This document shows positions 21,497 to 32,611 of a stretch of DNA of 64,000 nucleotides, one piece after another (the stretch's first letter is position 1; every line of letters begins with the position of its first letter). This DNA is from Endotrypanum monterogeii (lineage: Eukaryota > Euglenozoa > Kinetoplastea > Trypanosomatida > Trypanosomatidae): the NCBI GenBank assembly GCA_000333855.2, contig CM007346.1:1673-65672 (forward strand). The letters are read 5' to 3'. The position numbers were made by a program, and so were the translations under genes. Below the pieces are notes generated by a model, which searched no databases, was not told the DNA's origin, and saw only the letters and a program-made list of their open reading frames with translations.

Positions 21497-22207
21497 CTAC
21501 GAGTTCTTGGCCATCACATCACCGCAGCTCATAACACGAGGACCACTGGCATCTTTAGGATCCCCACAATTTTCCTTCGAGAGAGCACTCTCGACGAGAA
21601 GACTTATGAACCGGACACTTTTGAAACGTCCGTTGGCCGCCGCATGTATTTTCTCGACACCCTTCAAAAAGGGGATAGAGAGAACCGAAACCATCTCGAC
21701 CACCTCCGCGCCGCTCGCCTCGACCAGCTGCAGACCAGAGAGCGCCGTCCCGCCTGTCGCCAGCACGTCATCGATGAGTACTACACGCGACCCCTTGGAG
21801 ATACTGCCGTAGCGGACCGTCATGACTTCAGGAGCCGCCTCCTTGTATTCCTTCTCATATGGTTCACTACGGATAAGCAGGCCAGCGTTCTTGTCAGCCT
21901 TGCGCATCAGCACAAACGGTATCCCGAGTTCCACGGCAATCATAGGTCCGAAAAGGAAACCACGAGCATCGAAGCCGAGGATGTGCGTCGGGGTGGGAAA
22001 CATGGTGCGGTAGCGCTCCACAAGGAAGTCACGAATAGCCTTCATTGTCTCGGGCGACTCCGTCAAACTGCTGACGTCAGCGAAGAGGGGAACATCTCGT
22101 GGGGAGAAAGCTGGGGAGTACCAGCGGTAGTTCTTCCTGAGCAACTGTGACAACTCATGCGACTCTGACAGCAAGTAGGTGTGTGGACCTACTTCTTGGA
22201 AGGACAT
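21497..22207 (-). CDS. APRT: Adenine phosphoribosyltransferase
   Basis: A 236-residue enzyme, essentially Leishmania APRT length (237). It converts adenine and PRPP to AMP and pyrophosphate in purine salvage, which trypanosomatids need because they cannot make purines de novo. Visible: N-terminal YRWYSPAFSPRDVP, base-binding ARGFLFGP region (81-88), flexible loop RSEPYEKEYKEA (113-124), and PRPP motif VVLIDDVLATGGTA (142-155). The start at 22207 (MSFQEVGPHTYLL) matches the family start; the frame extends upstream without conservation. The C-terminus ends MAKNS with no SKL-type peroxisomal signal. Its first 122 coding bases are repeated beyond the assembly gap at 22536. Confidence 0.95.
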   Translation of the reverse strand: MSFQEVGPHTYLLSESHELSQLLRKNYRWYSPAFSPRDVPLFADVSSLTESPETMKAIRDFLVERYRTMFPTPTHILGFDARGFLFGPMIAVELGIPFVLMRKADKNAGLLIRSEPYEKEYKEAAPEVMTVRYGSISKGSRVVLIDDVLATGGTALSGLQLVEASGAEVVEMVSVLSIPFLKGVEKIHAAANGRFKSVRFISLLVESALSKENCGDPKDASGPRVMSCGDVMAKNS

Positions 22208-22495
22208 GTGCGCTGTCAAGGACACACGAAGGGAAGCGAAAAAAGTAATGAGCGAAAACGGTGACAACTGAAGAGGCGCACACCGGGGACGGTGCGAGTA
22301 GGTCAAGAGCAAGATGAGAGAAAAAGGGGGGGGTCGATCGCGTTGCTTCTGATTTGGGGAGGGTGGGAAAATGTAAACAGAACGTGTGTGTCAATGATGT
22401 GTACGTACGTTCGTGTGTAGTATCAACTGCAGAAAGATAAGGGGGAAGGAAGAAGAAACGCACTGGAATCACAAAGATACACGTGAGTATATACA

Positions 22496-22535
<40 letters not shown>
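22086..22535. repeat. Duplicated APRT 5' region, copy 1
   Basis: About 450 bp covering the first 40-odd codons of APRT and its upstream flank. It recurs at 22555-23004. The copies differ only in homopolymer and microsatellite length: 8 versus 9 G near 22326, and slightly different CT and TA tract lengths. This copy ends inside the TA microsatellite, directly at the N gap. Confidence 0.9.
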
Positions 22536-22554
22536 NNNNNNNNNNNNNNNNNNN
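22536..22554. other. Assembly gap (19 N)
   Basis: Nineteen undetermined bases between two near-identical 450-bp segments. The position inside a CT/TA microsatellite suggests that contig ends which actually overlap were left unmerged. The gap size is probably nominal. Confidence 0.95.
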
Positions 22555-22962
22555 AGGGGAACATCTCGTGGGGAGAAAGCTGGGGAGTACCAGCGGTAGT
22601 TCTTCCTGAGCAACTGTGACAACTCATGCGACTCTGACAGCAAGTAGGTGTGTGGACCTACTTCTTGGAAGGACATGTGCGCTGTCAAGGACACACGAAG
22701 GGAAGCGAAAAAAGTAATGAGCGAAAACGGTGACAACTGAAGAGGCGCACACCGGGGACGGTGCGAGTAGGTCAAGAGCAAGATGAGAGAAAAAGGGGGG
22801 GGGTCGATCGCGTTGCTTCTGATTTGGGGAGGGTGGGAAAATGTAAACAGAACGTGTGTGTCAATGATGTGTACGTACGTTCGTGTGTAGTATCAACTGC
22901 AGAAAGATAAGGGGGAAGGAAGAAGAAACGCACTGGAATCACAAAGATACACGTGAGTATAT

Positions 22963-23004
<42 letters not shown>
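22555..23004. repeat. Duplicated APRT 5' region, copy 2
   Basis: Second copy of 22086-22535. It contains a truncated APRT reading frame, minus strand 22676 down to the gap (MSFQEVGPHTY...FSPRDVP), which runs into N. The simplest reading is redundancy of the assembly, not a second gene; a real tandem duplication cannot be excluded by eye. Beyond 23004 the sequence is single-copy and is probably the true APRT upstream flank. Confidence 0.9.
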
Positions 23005-23550
23005 GCGAGCAGTTATTTTTTTTTCGGTAGAAAACACCCAAAGGGATTGTCTACTTTACGCAACGAGGGGACTCGGACACGAGCGGTGCACAAGCAGGTG
23101 TGAAGGATTCCGAAAGAAAAATCGTTTGGAAACGAGAATACCTAAGCGACTCCCGGAGGACAGCAATCTGAGCAGGTGACATACAACGCGCCTATTTCAC
23201 TTGCCCGTCGTTGGCACAGAGGTCCAGAAACATCTTTAAAGTCTGCTCAACAACCGCGCACCTCATCAGAAAATGGGCACTTAGTGTGTGTGGTGTGTCC
23301 ATCTTCACCCTGAACGATACACCTGAGGTCAGCAGTTTCTTGTTGAACGAGCGCTTCCCTTTCCAGAAGGGTGTCTTAATGAGACCAAACAGGAAAACGG
23401 GAACAAAAAAAAATTCCCTCATCTCTCATCCGAGAACCAGTCACTTATGAATGAAGAGCTGCTGCTGTGAATCTAATAATGATAAAAAGGGCCAACAGCA
23501 TAAACATCAACGATAACGGTTACCCAGCGTATAGATATGAGTTCCAAAAG

Positions 23551-25320
23551 CTAGGTCGCCGTGTGCGCTACAATGCGCTCCATGCGGGCTTGCTCAAGTT
23601 TATAGACAGCGGCAATATCCTCAGCAGTCAAGTCGGCACGACCGTGACTTGCAGCATGAGCACGCATGAGAGCCATAGCAGCAGAAAATGAGTTGTTGTG
23701 TAAGAGAGGATCTCGGTTATTCCAACCTGGCAGTTGTTCAGCCATCTCAAAAAGCGCCTGTGAGGCTCGCTCGGACAGTGTGTCGTCCCCCTGCGATGAA
23801 ACAACAAGGCAACGGACCGTGTCCAAATACCCCCTCGCAGCGTCACTGCTTTTGCGGTATGTAGACGTAATTTCTTTGGCAGGAACGCTGAGGTCTGCCC
23901 TCCACTGCAGATTAGTGGCAAACCGAAAGAGCGGGTGTACGGCCTCTGTGGTATCGGTGCTATTTAATGCAAGCATCGACACATCTACGGGCAGCTCCAA
24001 TGTCTGATAGGCATACTCGAGGAGGAGCTGCTGCTTGTGAGCCAGTGCGAAGATTCCCTCGTACCAGCTCTCATCGCCCGAACCCAGTGATGCACAGTCG
24101 ATCGTGATGTGTGTGCCATTCGCTACCTGAAGCACGCCCGTCTCCAGATAGTTGAGTTCATTGTTGTACTTCGGTGTGAGACGCCCATTTGCGTGAGACC
24201 TTAGCACGTCACCTGTGAGGAGAATCTCCGCCACGGGTACGATCTCACGCAACTGCGACGACCACTCCGCCGTAACAACATGGGGAGAGCTGATCAGCAA
24301 CGGAAGATCACCAACAGGGGTTGAAGCGCTGTGCATACGCACCCTTGCGCAGAGGTGAAGCAGTAGGTATTCTGCCACCAGTTCGTCACCTTTCGTTAGT
24401 GCGCCAACGAGGTACGCGATGGTATCAGAGCGAGCCTTTGACATGGACTCGGGGCTGATGAGCGGGGGCCTCGCTAAAATCAGTCGCAGCTGAAGAGAGC
24501 TTACTGGTGTGTAGGAAAGGCAGAGGAGTCTGCTCACAAGACCCTTGGACAGTTCCGTGGCGTTCCACGCACTGAATCGCTCAAAGTCATCCGTCTCATT
24601 CACTTGAAGCTGATCGTCAGGGAAGTGCTGGTAGCCGTAGAAGTCCACCACGTCATTTAACCGGAATGGATTATCACGGAACCCTTCTCCCGTCGGCAGG
24701 AGCACAGTAACGACACATGCACTCTGGAGATGATGACTGCACGAAGGGTGGGGTAAGTTCAACGAGGGCCCAGAAGCTTGCATACTTGAGTTTTGCGCTC
24801 GTGCATCGGCAGAGTCGTTTGTGTCGTCCGTACACCTCGCCTGCTTCCTCATAGGGTCTCCATCAGTGTTGGTTGATGGATCCGTAGAACAGGTGCCCTC
24901 GTCACGATCGCTCCGTTTACGAAAAGTGGGCACGTGCACAGCGCCTGAACCGTGGAGGGCGTCATCCACGGTATAAAAATGATGATTACCCGGGACAGGG
25001 ATTACGTAGAGCAGAGCAGCTTCGATGTACTCTACGTCGTCCCTGTCAAGGGCCTCCGGATCGCTGCTGGAAGAGAAAAAGTTTTGTGCCGATGCGCGGA
25101 AGAGGTGAATCTCAGGTTGTATTTCCTGTATCATGCCGCGGCAGCGGCAAAGCTTGGATATTGATTGAGCCAACTGCGTCGGCGGAAATACGTCGACTGC
25201 GGTCCTCTGGCGTTCCTCTGACTGAAGGTATTTGTGAGCCTGGCGGACGGCTTCGGTGATAGAGCCAGTGGTTCTACTCCGCTCCCGTAGGAGCGCCTCC
25301 ATATCCTGTTGTGTGGACAT
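23551..25320 (-). CDS. MCMBP: MCM complex-binding protein (MCM-BP)
   Basis: A 589-residue protein of MCM-BP type, close to the length of trypanosome MCM-BP. In other eukaryotes MCM-BP replaces MCM2 to form an alternative MCM complex and helps unload or stabilise MCM2-7; the T. brucei protein is also linked to transcriptional silencing. Visible family features: FPPTQLAQ near the N-terminus, LNDVVDFYGYQ in the central domain, LTKGDELVAEYLLLHLCARV, and a C-terminal half with TPKYNNELNYLETGVLQVANGTH followed by LELPVDVSML. A Ser/Asp-rich low-complexity insert lies at about residues 135-190. The start at 25320 (MSTQQDMEALL) precedes the conserved part; the upstream extension is Phe/His-rich and unlikely. 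Confidence 0.85.
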   Translation of the reverse strand: MSTQQDMEALLRERSRTTGSITEAVRQAHKYLQSEERQRTAVDVFPPTQLAQSISKLCRCRGMIQEIQPEIHLFRASAQNFFSSSSDPEALDRDDVEYIEAALLYVIPVPGNHHFYTVDDALHGSGAVHVPTFRKRSDRDEGTCSTDPSTNTDGDPMRKQARCTDDTNDSADARAQNSSMQASGPSLNLPHPSCSHHLQSACVVTVLLPTGEGFRDNPFRLNDVVDFYGYQHFPDDQLQVNETDDFERFSAWNATELSKGLVSRLLCLSYTPVSSLQLRLILARPPLISPESMSKARSDTIAYLVGALTKGDELVAEYLLLHLCARVRMHSASTPVGDLPLLISSPHVVTAEWSSQLREIVPVAEILLTGDVLRSHANGRLTPKYNNELNYLETGVLQVANGTHITIDCASLGSGDESWYEGIFALAHKQQLLLEYAYQTLELPVDVSMLALNSTDTTEAVHPLFRFATNLQWRADLSVPAKEITSTYRKSSDAARGYLDTVRCLVVSSQGDDTLSERASQALFEMAEQLPGWNNRDPLLHNNSFSAAMALMRAHAASHGRADLTAEDIAAVYKLEQARMERIVAHTAT

Positions 25321-25383
25321 TAGAAGACGGCGATTTAACAAAAAGCAGCCGTGGAGTTTCCGAAAATGAGCGAGAGAGAAATG

Positions 25384-25447
25384 CTCGAAGGACGACGCAC
25401 GAAAAAAAATATGCAGAGTGTTTCGCGTTTTCAAAAAAAAAAAAAAA
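25384..25447 (-). promoter_or_regulatory. Candidate trans-splice acceptor of MCM-BP
   Basis: A 15-base T-run on the sense strand (A-run 25433-25447 on plus) is followed in the sense direction by the AG at 25384-25385 (CT on plus), about 65 nt before the start codon. This is the expected layout of a polypyrimidine tract plus spliced-leader acceptor. The exact AG is inferred. Confidence 0.35.
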
Positions 25448-27299
25448 GCAATGAAAGAATTTTCTTCTGAGATGTTAACGCTCTTAAGACTCTATGTCCT
25501 CCCCTCCGAAAAAAAGAATTCAGCTAACCCCATCCACAATGACCTGAATGCCTAGACAGACACAGACACGAGCAGTCCAGTAATGAGATGAAATTGTGAG
25601 TCCAGAAATATATATATATATCTATATATATTTATATGGTAAGTGACCTGCCTGGGGGTTTATGGACATTCCGAGGTGGTTTCACCCAATGAAAAGTGAT
25701 GAGCATCCGAGCAGGCGTGCGTAGCGTGGAGAAAAAAGGGGAGGTGGATAAGCGGCCAAGACGGACATGAAAAAAGAGGGGGATAAAAGTAGGCGGACCC
25801 GAGGGCGTGTGCAAAGGCAGGAGAAATGAGTAGTGCAAGCAAGTTGGTGAGCAGCTCACATCAAATAAGCTACTTTGGCAGCGTAAAGGGGAGAAGGTGT
25901 TGTTAGCGGTAAAAAGAAAAAGTCACGTGGTTTCTCAACTTTTTTTTTTCGCGTAGCTTCTGCACGCATCACCACTGTACGTGTGATCTGCTGCCTTACG
26001 GGGATATAATAAACCGCGGAGTGGTGGCCGCGGCACGACCACCATACAAGTGCGCAGCGACATTGATGCAGAAGGTCATGGAATCTCGTCCAAAGGTATG
26101 TGTATTTTCACATATTGATGTGTATACTCTGCTCCTGCGCATCTAGGCCCAGGCACCTAGACACATTCCTACACCGTCCACACACAGGTCGGAGATACGC
26201 GCAGATGAGGACTGAAAAGGACATAAAAAACAAATTGCTCCCCCTGCCCTTCTCCCTTTCCTGAACTAAAAATATAATTACACACACGACGGGGGAGAAA
26301 ACGCACGCTGTTGGCGAAGGCGATGGAAATTACGATGCGGGGGTGGTGGTGAGGGAGGGACGGAGGGGAGACGCGATGACCCAGGCGAACGCCTCCAGCG
26401 CACACACACACACACACACACAAACAAAAAAAAAAAAGCGAGACTACCAAAAAAGAGTGGTGAGGGAAAGATAGGGTGCACGAAAAACATCGAGAAGCCA
26501 AAAATTTTGCGCACAAACACGAAGCCAAAACGTCGATAAAGAAGGGTAAAAAGGGGAGATGCGTCGTCGCACACAGACCAGCACACATACATGCACGTCG
26601 ACCGCAACCTCTCGCGGGTGAAATGAGCTGGTAGCGAGGATTGGAGAGAAACAGGATGCGCATGAATGAGACTGGAAGTGACGACAGAATCCCCAAAATG
26701 TCACACAGGCTGGGGGGCATACATGCGTAGCGGAAGCGAAATGTTACACACACAACACAACAGCATTATGACAACAAGGGTAGCGTTGAGTCTACAGTCG
26801 AAATGAAGGCAAAAGTCCGTAGGCTGTCCTCGACACGGATATCGCTGCAACGACGACAGTGGAGGGGTTAAGGTTAGAAGAATGGAGGCAAAAGGAGAGG
26901 AGATTTGGGGAGGAAAAAAAGTAAACACTTATCTGTTTTGGGGTATCGCTGGGGGGAGGGTCGATCCAGCGAACTTTTTCATAAACGCACCCCTGAATAC
27001 AGCCCACCTGCAAAAAAAAAAAGTGAAAAGGAGGACAGAGGGCTGCGGTGGGGTGAAGTGGGGATATACACTAGTACAGCAAACACCATCACATGCACCA
27101 GTTCAGGAAAAGGGAGTTCGGCTGCGCTACAAAAAAAAATGCCAGCCGCCACTAGAGAGAAGCAGAATCAAAAATACATCAGAAAGAGGAAGGAAAATAT
27201 AAAACCAGAAAAACGCACGCGTAGTAGAGGGGGGAAGTGCAAGTGCGGGATATAGAAGACTAAAAGAGGCAGAGCGTCTATTGTTCGGTAATTTCTTGT
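25448..27299. repeat. Gene-poor spacer, left part
   Basis: AT-rich and purine-rich spacer. TA repeats lie near 25607-25635 and a CA tract at about 26401-26422. Open frames such as minus 26169-26753 are Cys/Phe/Ser-rich translations of low-complexity DNA. No gene supported. Confidence 0.5.
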
Positions 27300-27572
27300 T
27301 CAGCTACGTGCGTATTTGACCGCACTTTGACGTATGAGCGCCATACGCCCCATTTCACTACAACCGGGGTGTGACTCGTCACTCGTCTGCACAGCAGTGA
27401 TAATCTTTGAGAGCAGTGCCAGCTTCGTCATTTGTGCAATGCACAGGCCATTAACTTCCCCACCAGCAGATCGTGAGGGCCTGGTGAGACGTGTTTGAGT
27501 CACACAGATCTTAGCTACATTCATACAGATGGTGCGGTGGGCTTTAAGGTGCTGCCACTCGTGTTGACACAT
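27300..27572 (-). CDS. Candidate small protein (90 aa)
   Basis: Not recognised. An ATG-started 90-codon frame with balanced, GC-richer composition sits inside 4.3 kb of low-complexity spacer. The product (MCQHEWQHLKAHRT..) looks alpha-helical, with a middle QMTKLALLSKIITAVQT and a C-terminus ending RQSAVKYARS. No membrane span or signal peptide. An A-run directly before the ATG is unusual for a 5' leader, so it might instead be a remnant. Confidence 0.4.
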   Translation of the reverse strand: MCQHEWQHLKAHRTICMNVAKICVTQTRLTRPSRSAGGEVNGLCIAQMTKLALLSKIITAVQTSDESHPGCSEMGRMALIRQSAVKYARS

Positions 27573-29590
27573 TTTTTTTTTAAATACCGCCTCACCGCCA
27601 ATTTTATCAGCGGCACATTAATCTCATTTTTTTTTTTGGGGGGGGGGCACTGTGCAGTCTTCTCTTTCTACCTCTCAGAGCAATTTGGGGCTGTAGGAAA
27701 AGGAACGCTTTCTCTTTACGTGGAATGGGATGTGTGTAATTGACGCCCCTTGGCTGTTATGTACTGTTTTTTTTTTTTCTATCATTGCACACACACACAC
27801 ACACACACAAACACATGCGTGCACGCGAATACACCCACCATATGGGCGTAACTGATCAGAAGGTGGGGGAATGCGTGTTATAAACAGCAGAGGCGGCGAA
27901 AAAAAAAACACACACATCAACACTGGAGGAAAGGGTTAACAGACAGTGAAAATTGATACACGAGGTCAATTATATAAAAAACTTTTTTCATTACCTTCCT
28001 CAAAGTTGACAATGAGAAAACATTTTTTTTTACACCAATAATCGAGAGAGTATGAAAAAGAAGGGGAGGTATAAAAGCTGAAAATGTTTTTTTTGGGGGG
28101 GGGAGGGGACGGGTATCGAAGCGTCCATCCCTAAACGACCTCTCAGTAGAAACCACCCCCTCCCTCCTCCTTCCCTCCCTCCCTGTCTTTGCTACAGGAA
28201 ATTGCTCGGGGAGAAGCACCCCACCTGAAGGCAAACAAAAAAAAAAGATGATGAGATCCTGGAAACAATAGAAAATTATCAAGTTGAAAAAAAACTGTGC
28301 GAGAGTCGGTAAATGGCAGACGTTTTTGTACCACCCCTCGTCTGTGTAGTACTTGTGTATCAGTAGCCCTTTACCTGTCTTCTAGTGTATTCAAAAACAT
28401 ATGTGCGTTCGTGCGCTGCCTCTCGCCCCTGCTTTTTTTTCAGCGCCTCATACCCTAGTGGGTGTGCAAAGAAAAATGGAGATATGGAATCAAAGATGTG
28501 GGACGAGAGCAACGCTTACAAGACAAAAGCGAGTCGAGTGTAAAAATTAAAAAAAAAGGTGGGCGCCACTACCACCGGTAAGGGAAGCTACAGCACCGAA
28601 TCGAAGTCACACACACTCATACCTATTCCCTCTTCTGTGAAGGGAGGAGAGAGGCATGCAGGAAACACCGGCGCACCACCACCCTGCGTGCAACACGAAT
28701 ACGATGGTTCGGCATCCTAGTAGTAACCGAAGGAAAACAAAGGATACTGAAGAATGATGAAGCTTCTGCACAACACTCATCGGTGAATATACACAGTAAA
28801 AAAAAAAACAGAATAGAGACGTGAAGTCAGTGTATCTGCGCCAATGATTGTTAGCGCACGCATACACAAACACTTCACGATCTTTAGCGCTTAGCCGCGA
28901 ACTGCGAGAGCGTGGCAGAGAAAAGCCAAGTGGCCTGTCCACACATCATTTAAAGTTGATCGAATATCGAGCGATAGAGAAAAAGAAAAAAAAAGAGGTT
29001 GCGATAGTCTATACCACTGGCGTGCTCAAGCACGCTCCGCATGAGCACAGACGTAGCTACACGAGTCAATGACCACCGCATTCATATAGGCTTTCAAAGA
29101 TTTCCAATGATAACATGAGTACTCATCGCACGATTTTGTGTGTGAGAAGGGTAGGGATAGGGTAGTCAAAGACAGAACGGGAAGAAAAGAAAGAGGAGCA
29201 GGAAAGGAGGAGGAGGGGAAAGACAAGGGGGGGTGGGAGCTTTCGCTCACAGTCCCGTGCTGTGGCGATTCCATTCGCAGAGACAGCGGAAACAAGCAAG
29301 GATACACAGTAGTAACGTGACAGGGGTGAAAAGTGTGGAAGGGGGGAGAGGGAGGGAGGGAGGGAGGGAGGTCGGGGGAGGGGGAGACATACCCGTATAT
29401 TCTGTGGACACAAAATAAAAAACAAAAGGGGGGAAAAAAATGCCACACATATTAGTGTGTGTCACAGAAAGAAAGAAAAAAATCTGCCGAAATCAAATCG
29501 CGTTATGACGAGAAATCAGGCAAAAATGGAGTGAAGTGGAGGCGGTGAGGAGCGAGCTCACACACGCGCATATGCGCTTTCTAGTAAGCC
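27573..29590. repeat. Gene-poor spacer, right part
   Basis: Contains T11-G10 and T8-G9 homopolymer junctions at 27627-27647 and 28087-28103, a CA tract at about 27788-27809, and a GGGA-repeat block at about 29340-29385. No gene supported. Confidence 0.5.
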
Positions 29591-30463
29591 TCACAAGTAG
29601 TCACAACCCCTCGCGTTGTAGAGGTCTAATTCGGGGTACACTGAGTCACACGTCGCTAGGCTGTCGAGAAGTGGAAACAATAAAAATAGCTCTTTATCTT
29701 TCGGATCGTTGATCCACGTCTTGATAGGGATGGCATTTCGCTGCTGGAAAGAGTAGGCTGCTGGGCTGTTGTCGACAATAGCAACTCTGCGAAGATCGCG
29801 ACCCAGTCGGTACAGATCTTTCACATAAGATCGCTCGCAGAGTGTGCAATGCTCGCGAAAAAGTCGCAGACTGCCCAAGATACCCTGCGGGTCGACCTCA
29901 TCCATTAGTTGGTCACAGTAGGCGCGCATGCTCGCAGTAAAGATGACCACTTCAAAACGACGACTCACAAAGCGGAGAAAATCCTCCAAATAAGGGCGGT
30001 ACTTGACGCTGATGGTGTACGTCTTCCCCTCAGAGCAGACATGAAGCACTTTGTCGTACACAACGTCAGGGCTGGGCTGAAACGTGGAATGGACGAGTGT
30101 CTCATCGACATCCAGCACCAACGTCACCTTCTGCACTGAGGCAAATGGTAGCGGAGGGAGGAGCGGCTTAATGGTCGCCTCCTGTAGGAGACACGGTGAG
30201 CAGTTGGTAGGCGATTTGCGAAGCAGATCGAGTCGCGTGGTCGAGGTGCCGTTCCGGCGGTCCATCGGAACAATGCATTGAGTATTGGAGTTCGCCACGA
30301 GACGCACCTGCTGCACCTGTGTCACAATATTTGGTGAGGGGGAGGCATTCACACTATTGCGACGAGAAGGATTGCCCTCGTTGTTCCTAGATTGAAATTT
30401 TTCTCGATACTGCTTAAAGAAGTCAATAGCTTCCTGCGTTGTAGGCCTGTGCAGCGATGACAT
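29591..30463 (-). CDS. SCP/NIF-type CTD-like phosphatase
   Basis: A 290-residue protein with a C-terminal FCP1-homology (NLI-interacting factor) domain of the HAD superfamily. The nucleophile motif LVLDVDETLVHS places catalytic aspartates at residues 118 and 120. It continues with YRPYLEDFLRFVSRRFEVVIFTAS (motif II Thr), YVKDLYRLGRDL, VAIVDNSPAAYSFQQRNAIPI (motif III) and WINDPKDKEL, all typical. Relatives dephosphorylate serines, including RNA polymerase II CTD; trypanosomatids lack the canonical heptad CTD, so the substrate is open. The first 100 residues are Asn/Ser/Arg-rich and probably disordered. The first ATG is at 30463; the five preceding codons lack an ATG. Confidence 0.9.
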   Translation of the reverse strand: MSSLHRPTTQEAIDFFKQYREKFQSRNNEGNPSRRNSVNASPSPNIVTQVQQVRLVANSNTQCIVPMDRRNGTSTTRLDLLRKSPTNCSPCLLQEATIKPLLPPLPFASVQKVTLVLDVDETLVHSTFQPSPDVVYDKVLHVCSEGKTYTISVKYRPYLEDFLRFVSRRFEVVIFTASMRAYCDQLMDEVDPQGILGSLRLFREHCTLCERSYVKDLYRLGRDLRRVAIVDNSPAAYSFQQRNAIPIKTWINDPKDKELFLLFPLLDSLATCDSVYPELDLYNARGCDYL

Positions 30464-32577
30464 CCTCGCAGCGGGCAACCGCAGGAGGACACGAGTACAG
30501 AAGCTTCACTAGTTGCCAATAGCGCGGGCGTCTGCCCGCTTGCTTACCCACTTAGACCGCCTCCGCCCTCAAAGAGAGAAACAAACGCAAGTGAAGCGCG
30601 ATGAATGAGTAGAAATCCCAGACAGCCGCTGCAACGGAATAGCCAGTAGAAACAATGTGGAATAAAATCAAAGATGCTTTGGTGTCTTCTTCGACAATGA
30701 AGAGGCCCCGCCGAATGAATCACCGTGTCGTGGGATATAGATAGTGCGCAGGACCCGCGACGCCAGACAGCAGTTGATTACAGTAGTATTACAGCCACCA
30801 CAAAGCGTCCCTACCAACAACAAAACAACTACAAGGGTCGGAGAGCTGCTGCACAGCGACACAGAAACAAACAGCAAGAGCGACACGACGACAAAGAAAG
30901 GAGCGAGAGGGGAGGAAATTCAGGTCGGGAAGAGAGGTGCAAACAGGCATAAAATATGATAAATTTATATACAAAAAGATGAAGAGGGGTGTAATGCAAT
31001 GGAGATGTCGGTTGGCACAAACAGAGAAGCGAGAAAGCATGCAGGCACAAAAAAAAAAAAACACAAGCGCGCTTCCCCGGAAAACAAAAATATACTTATC
31101 GACCAATTTTTTTACGAGTGAAGCAGCGAATGTGTAATGTCATTGATGAAGGACGAATAGCAGAAAGACAAGTTTGTGTGGAACGAAGACAGAAGGTGAA
31201 TGGAGAGGTGGTCAGCACCCTGAGTGGCGGTCTGTACCATCACGGTTGGAAATGAAAAAGCGGAATATTTAAGAGAGATCGCTATGGCGTATATCATGGC
31301 ACTTGCAATGAGAAATCTTTGGACAAACGCACACACACACACACACACACACAGGAACTCAGAGGCCAGTACTCCTCGTCAGAGCACCACGTTCAAACTT
31401 AGCAACTACAAGTTCAGCAAAGGAAATTTGACGCTGTGCGGTACAGTGCTCCTGGAGCAGACAAACCAAGTGGAGGCGAGTTGTAGAGGTGTATATATGA
31501 ACAACAACACACTTGAGAAAATACAGCACAAAAATCTCAAAGCACCTACACACACACGAAAAAAAAAAAGCACACGCTGACGTGTACGCACGGATAAACA
31601 CTTACAGGAAAAAAAAAAGGGATTCAATAAAATATGACAAATCGAGGAAACAAACAACAGGAAAAAAAAAGGCGGTGACGTTGAGGTGCTTAAAGTCGTT
31701 ATGTTCAAGTGGGGGAGAGAATGAGATCTTCAGACAAAAATAGGGAGATGGCGCGGAGATAGGTATGAAGGCTGAGGGAACCAGTGTAACAGAGTGGCGC
31801 AGAGAAGCTAGAAGAGGACAATACTGGTGGCGCTTCTCCCTGGTATGTACTACCCACCGCACAAGGCAAGGATCAGCGAGGGTTTCTGGCAGATGCCCAC
31901 GCGTCTCTTGATTTGTTCCTTCCTTTTCTTTTTGCTTTGAGATGAAGGAAAAGAGTACTAGAGTGCTGTATAAGCGTGCACGTCTCAAAGGAAATGGGAA
32001 GGGACAAAACAACAGTGCGTCAGCGCGTGCTTGGTGCAAACAGCAGACTCTGTCGCGCGGATAATGAGGTGTATAGATGATGCAGAAAAAATATATACGA
32101 AAAAACAAATAAAAAGGGGGATAAGGTAAGACAGACGTGTCTGCGCTGAAAAGTATGTGTCGGTGTCAAGGCGTGTGTGGGTAAATACGCTCCTGCGTGC
32201 GTGTGTGTGCAATGAGGCCGAGACAAAATCAGCGCAACATAGACAGCAGATCAGGAATCTGAGAACGAGCTGCTGAAAATGAAGGCCAACTTAGCGGCAG
32301 CGTCGAAAACAAAATAAAAAGGGAAAGGGGAAAAAGGAGGGGAAACCAACTGATTGTACGAATCAGAACTGTAATGTCACAAAAAGGAAAAAAAAAAAGA
32401 CGTAGCAGGCACGAAATGTCACTCGGCAGAGACAGCTGCAGAGCACATGATGCGATGTAAGCGGAACACAACACACGCAATGCAAGTGCTTCACCGGGCA
32501 GGCTGAATGCGACACCTCGTAGAATCTGAAGCTACGAATCGCTGCCTTCCCCGTGCCTGAAGTGAGCAGTAGATTAT

Positions 32578-32611
<34 letters not shown>

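Noticed and set aside
22155..22781. A second APRT start fused across the gap
   Set aside because: Runs through N bases and only repeats the first about 40 APRT codons; explained by the duplicated contig ends.
26169..26753. Minus-strand 194-codon frame
   Set aside because: Phe/Cys/Val-rich translation of CA-repeat and purine-rich DNA; not a protein-like sequence.
31602..32108. Minus-strand 168-codon frame
   Set aside because: Phe/Ser/Pro-rich low complexity, no homologous look.
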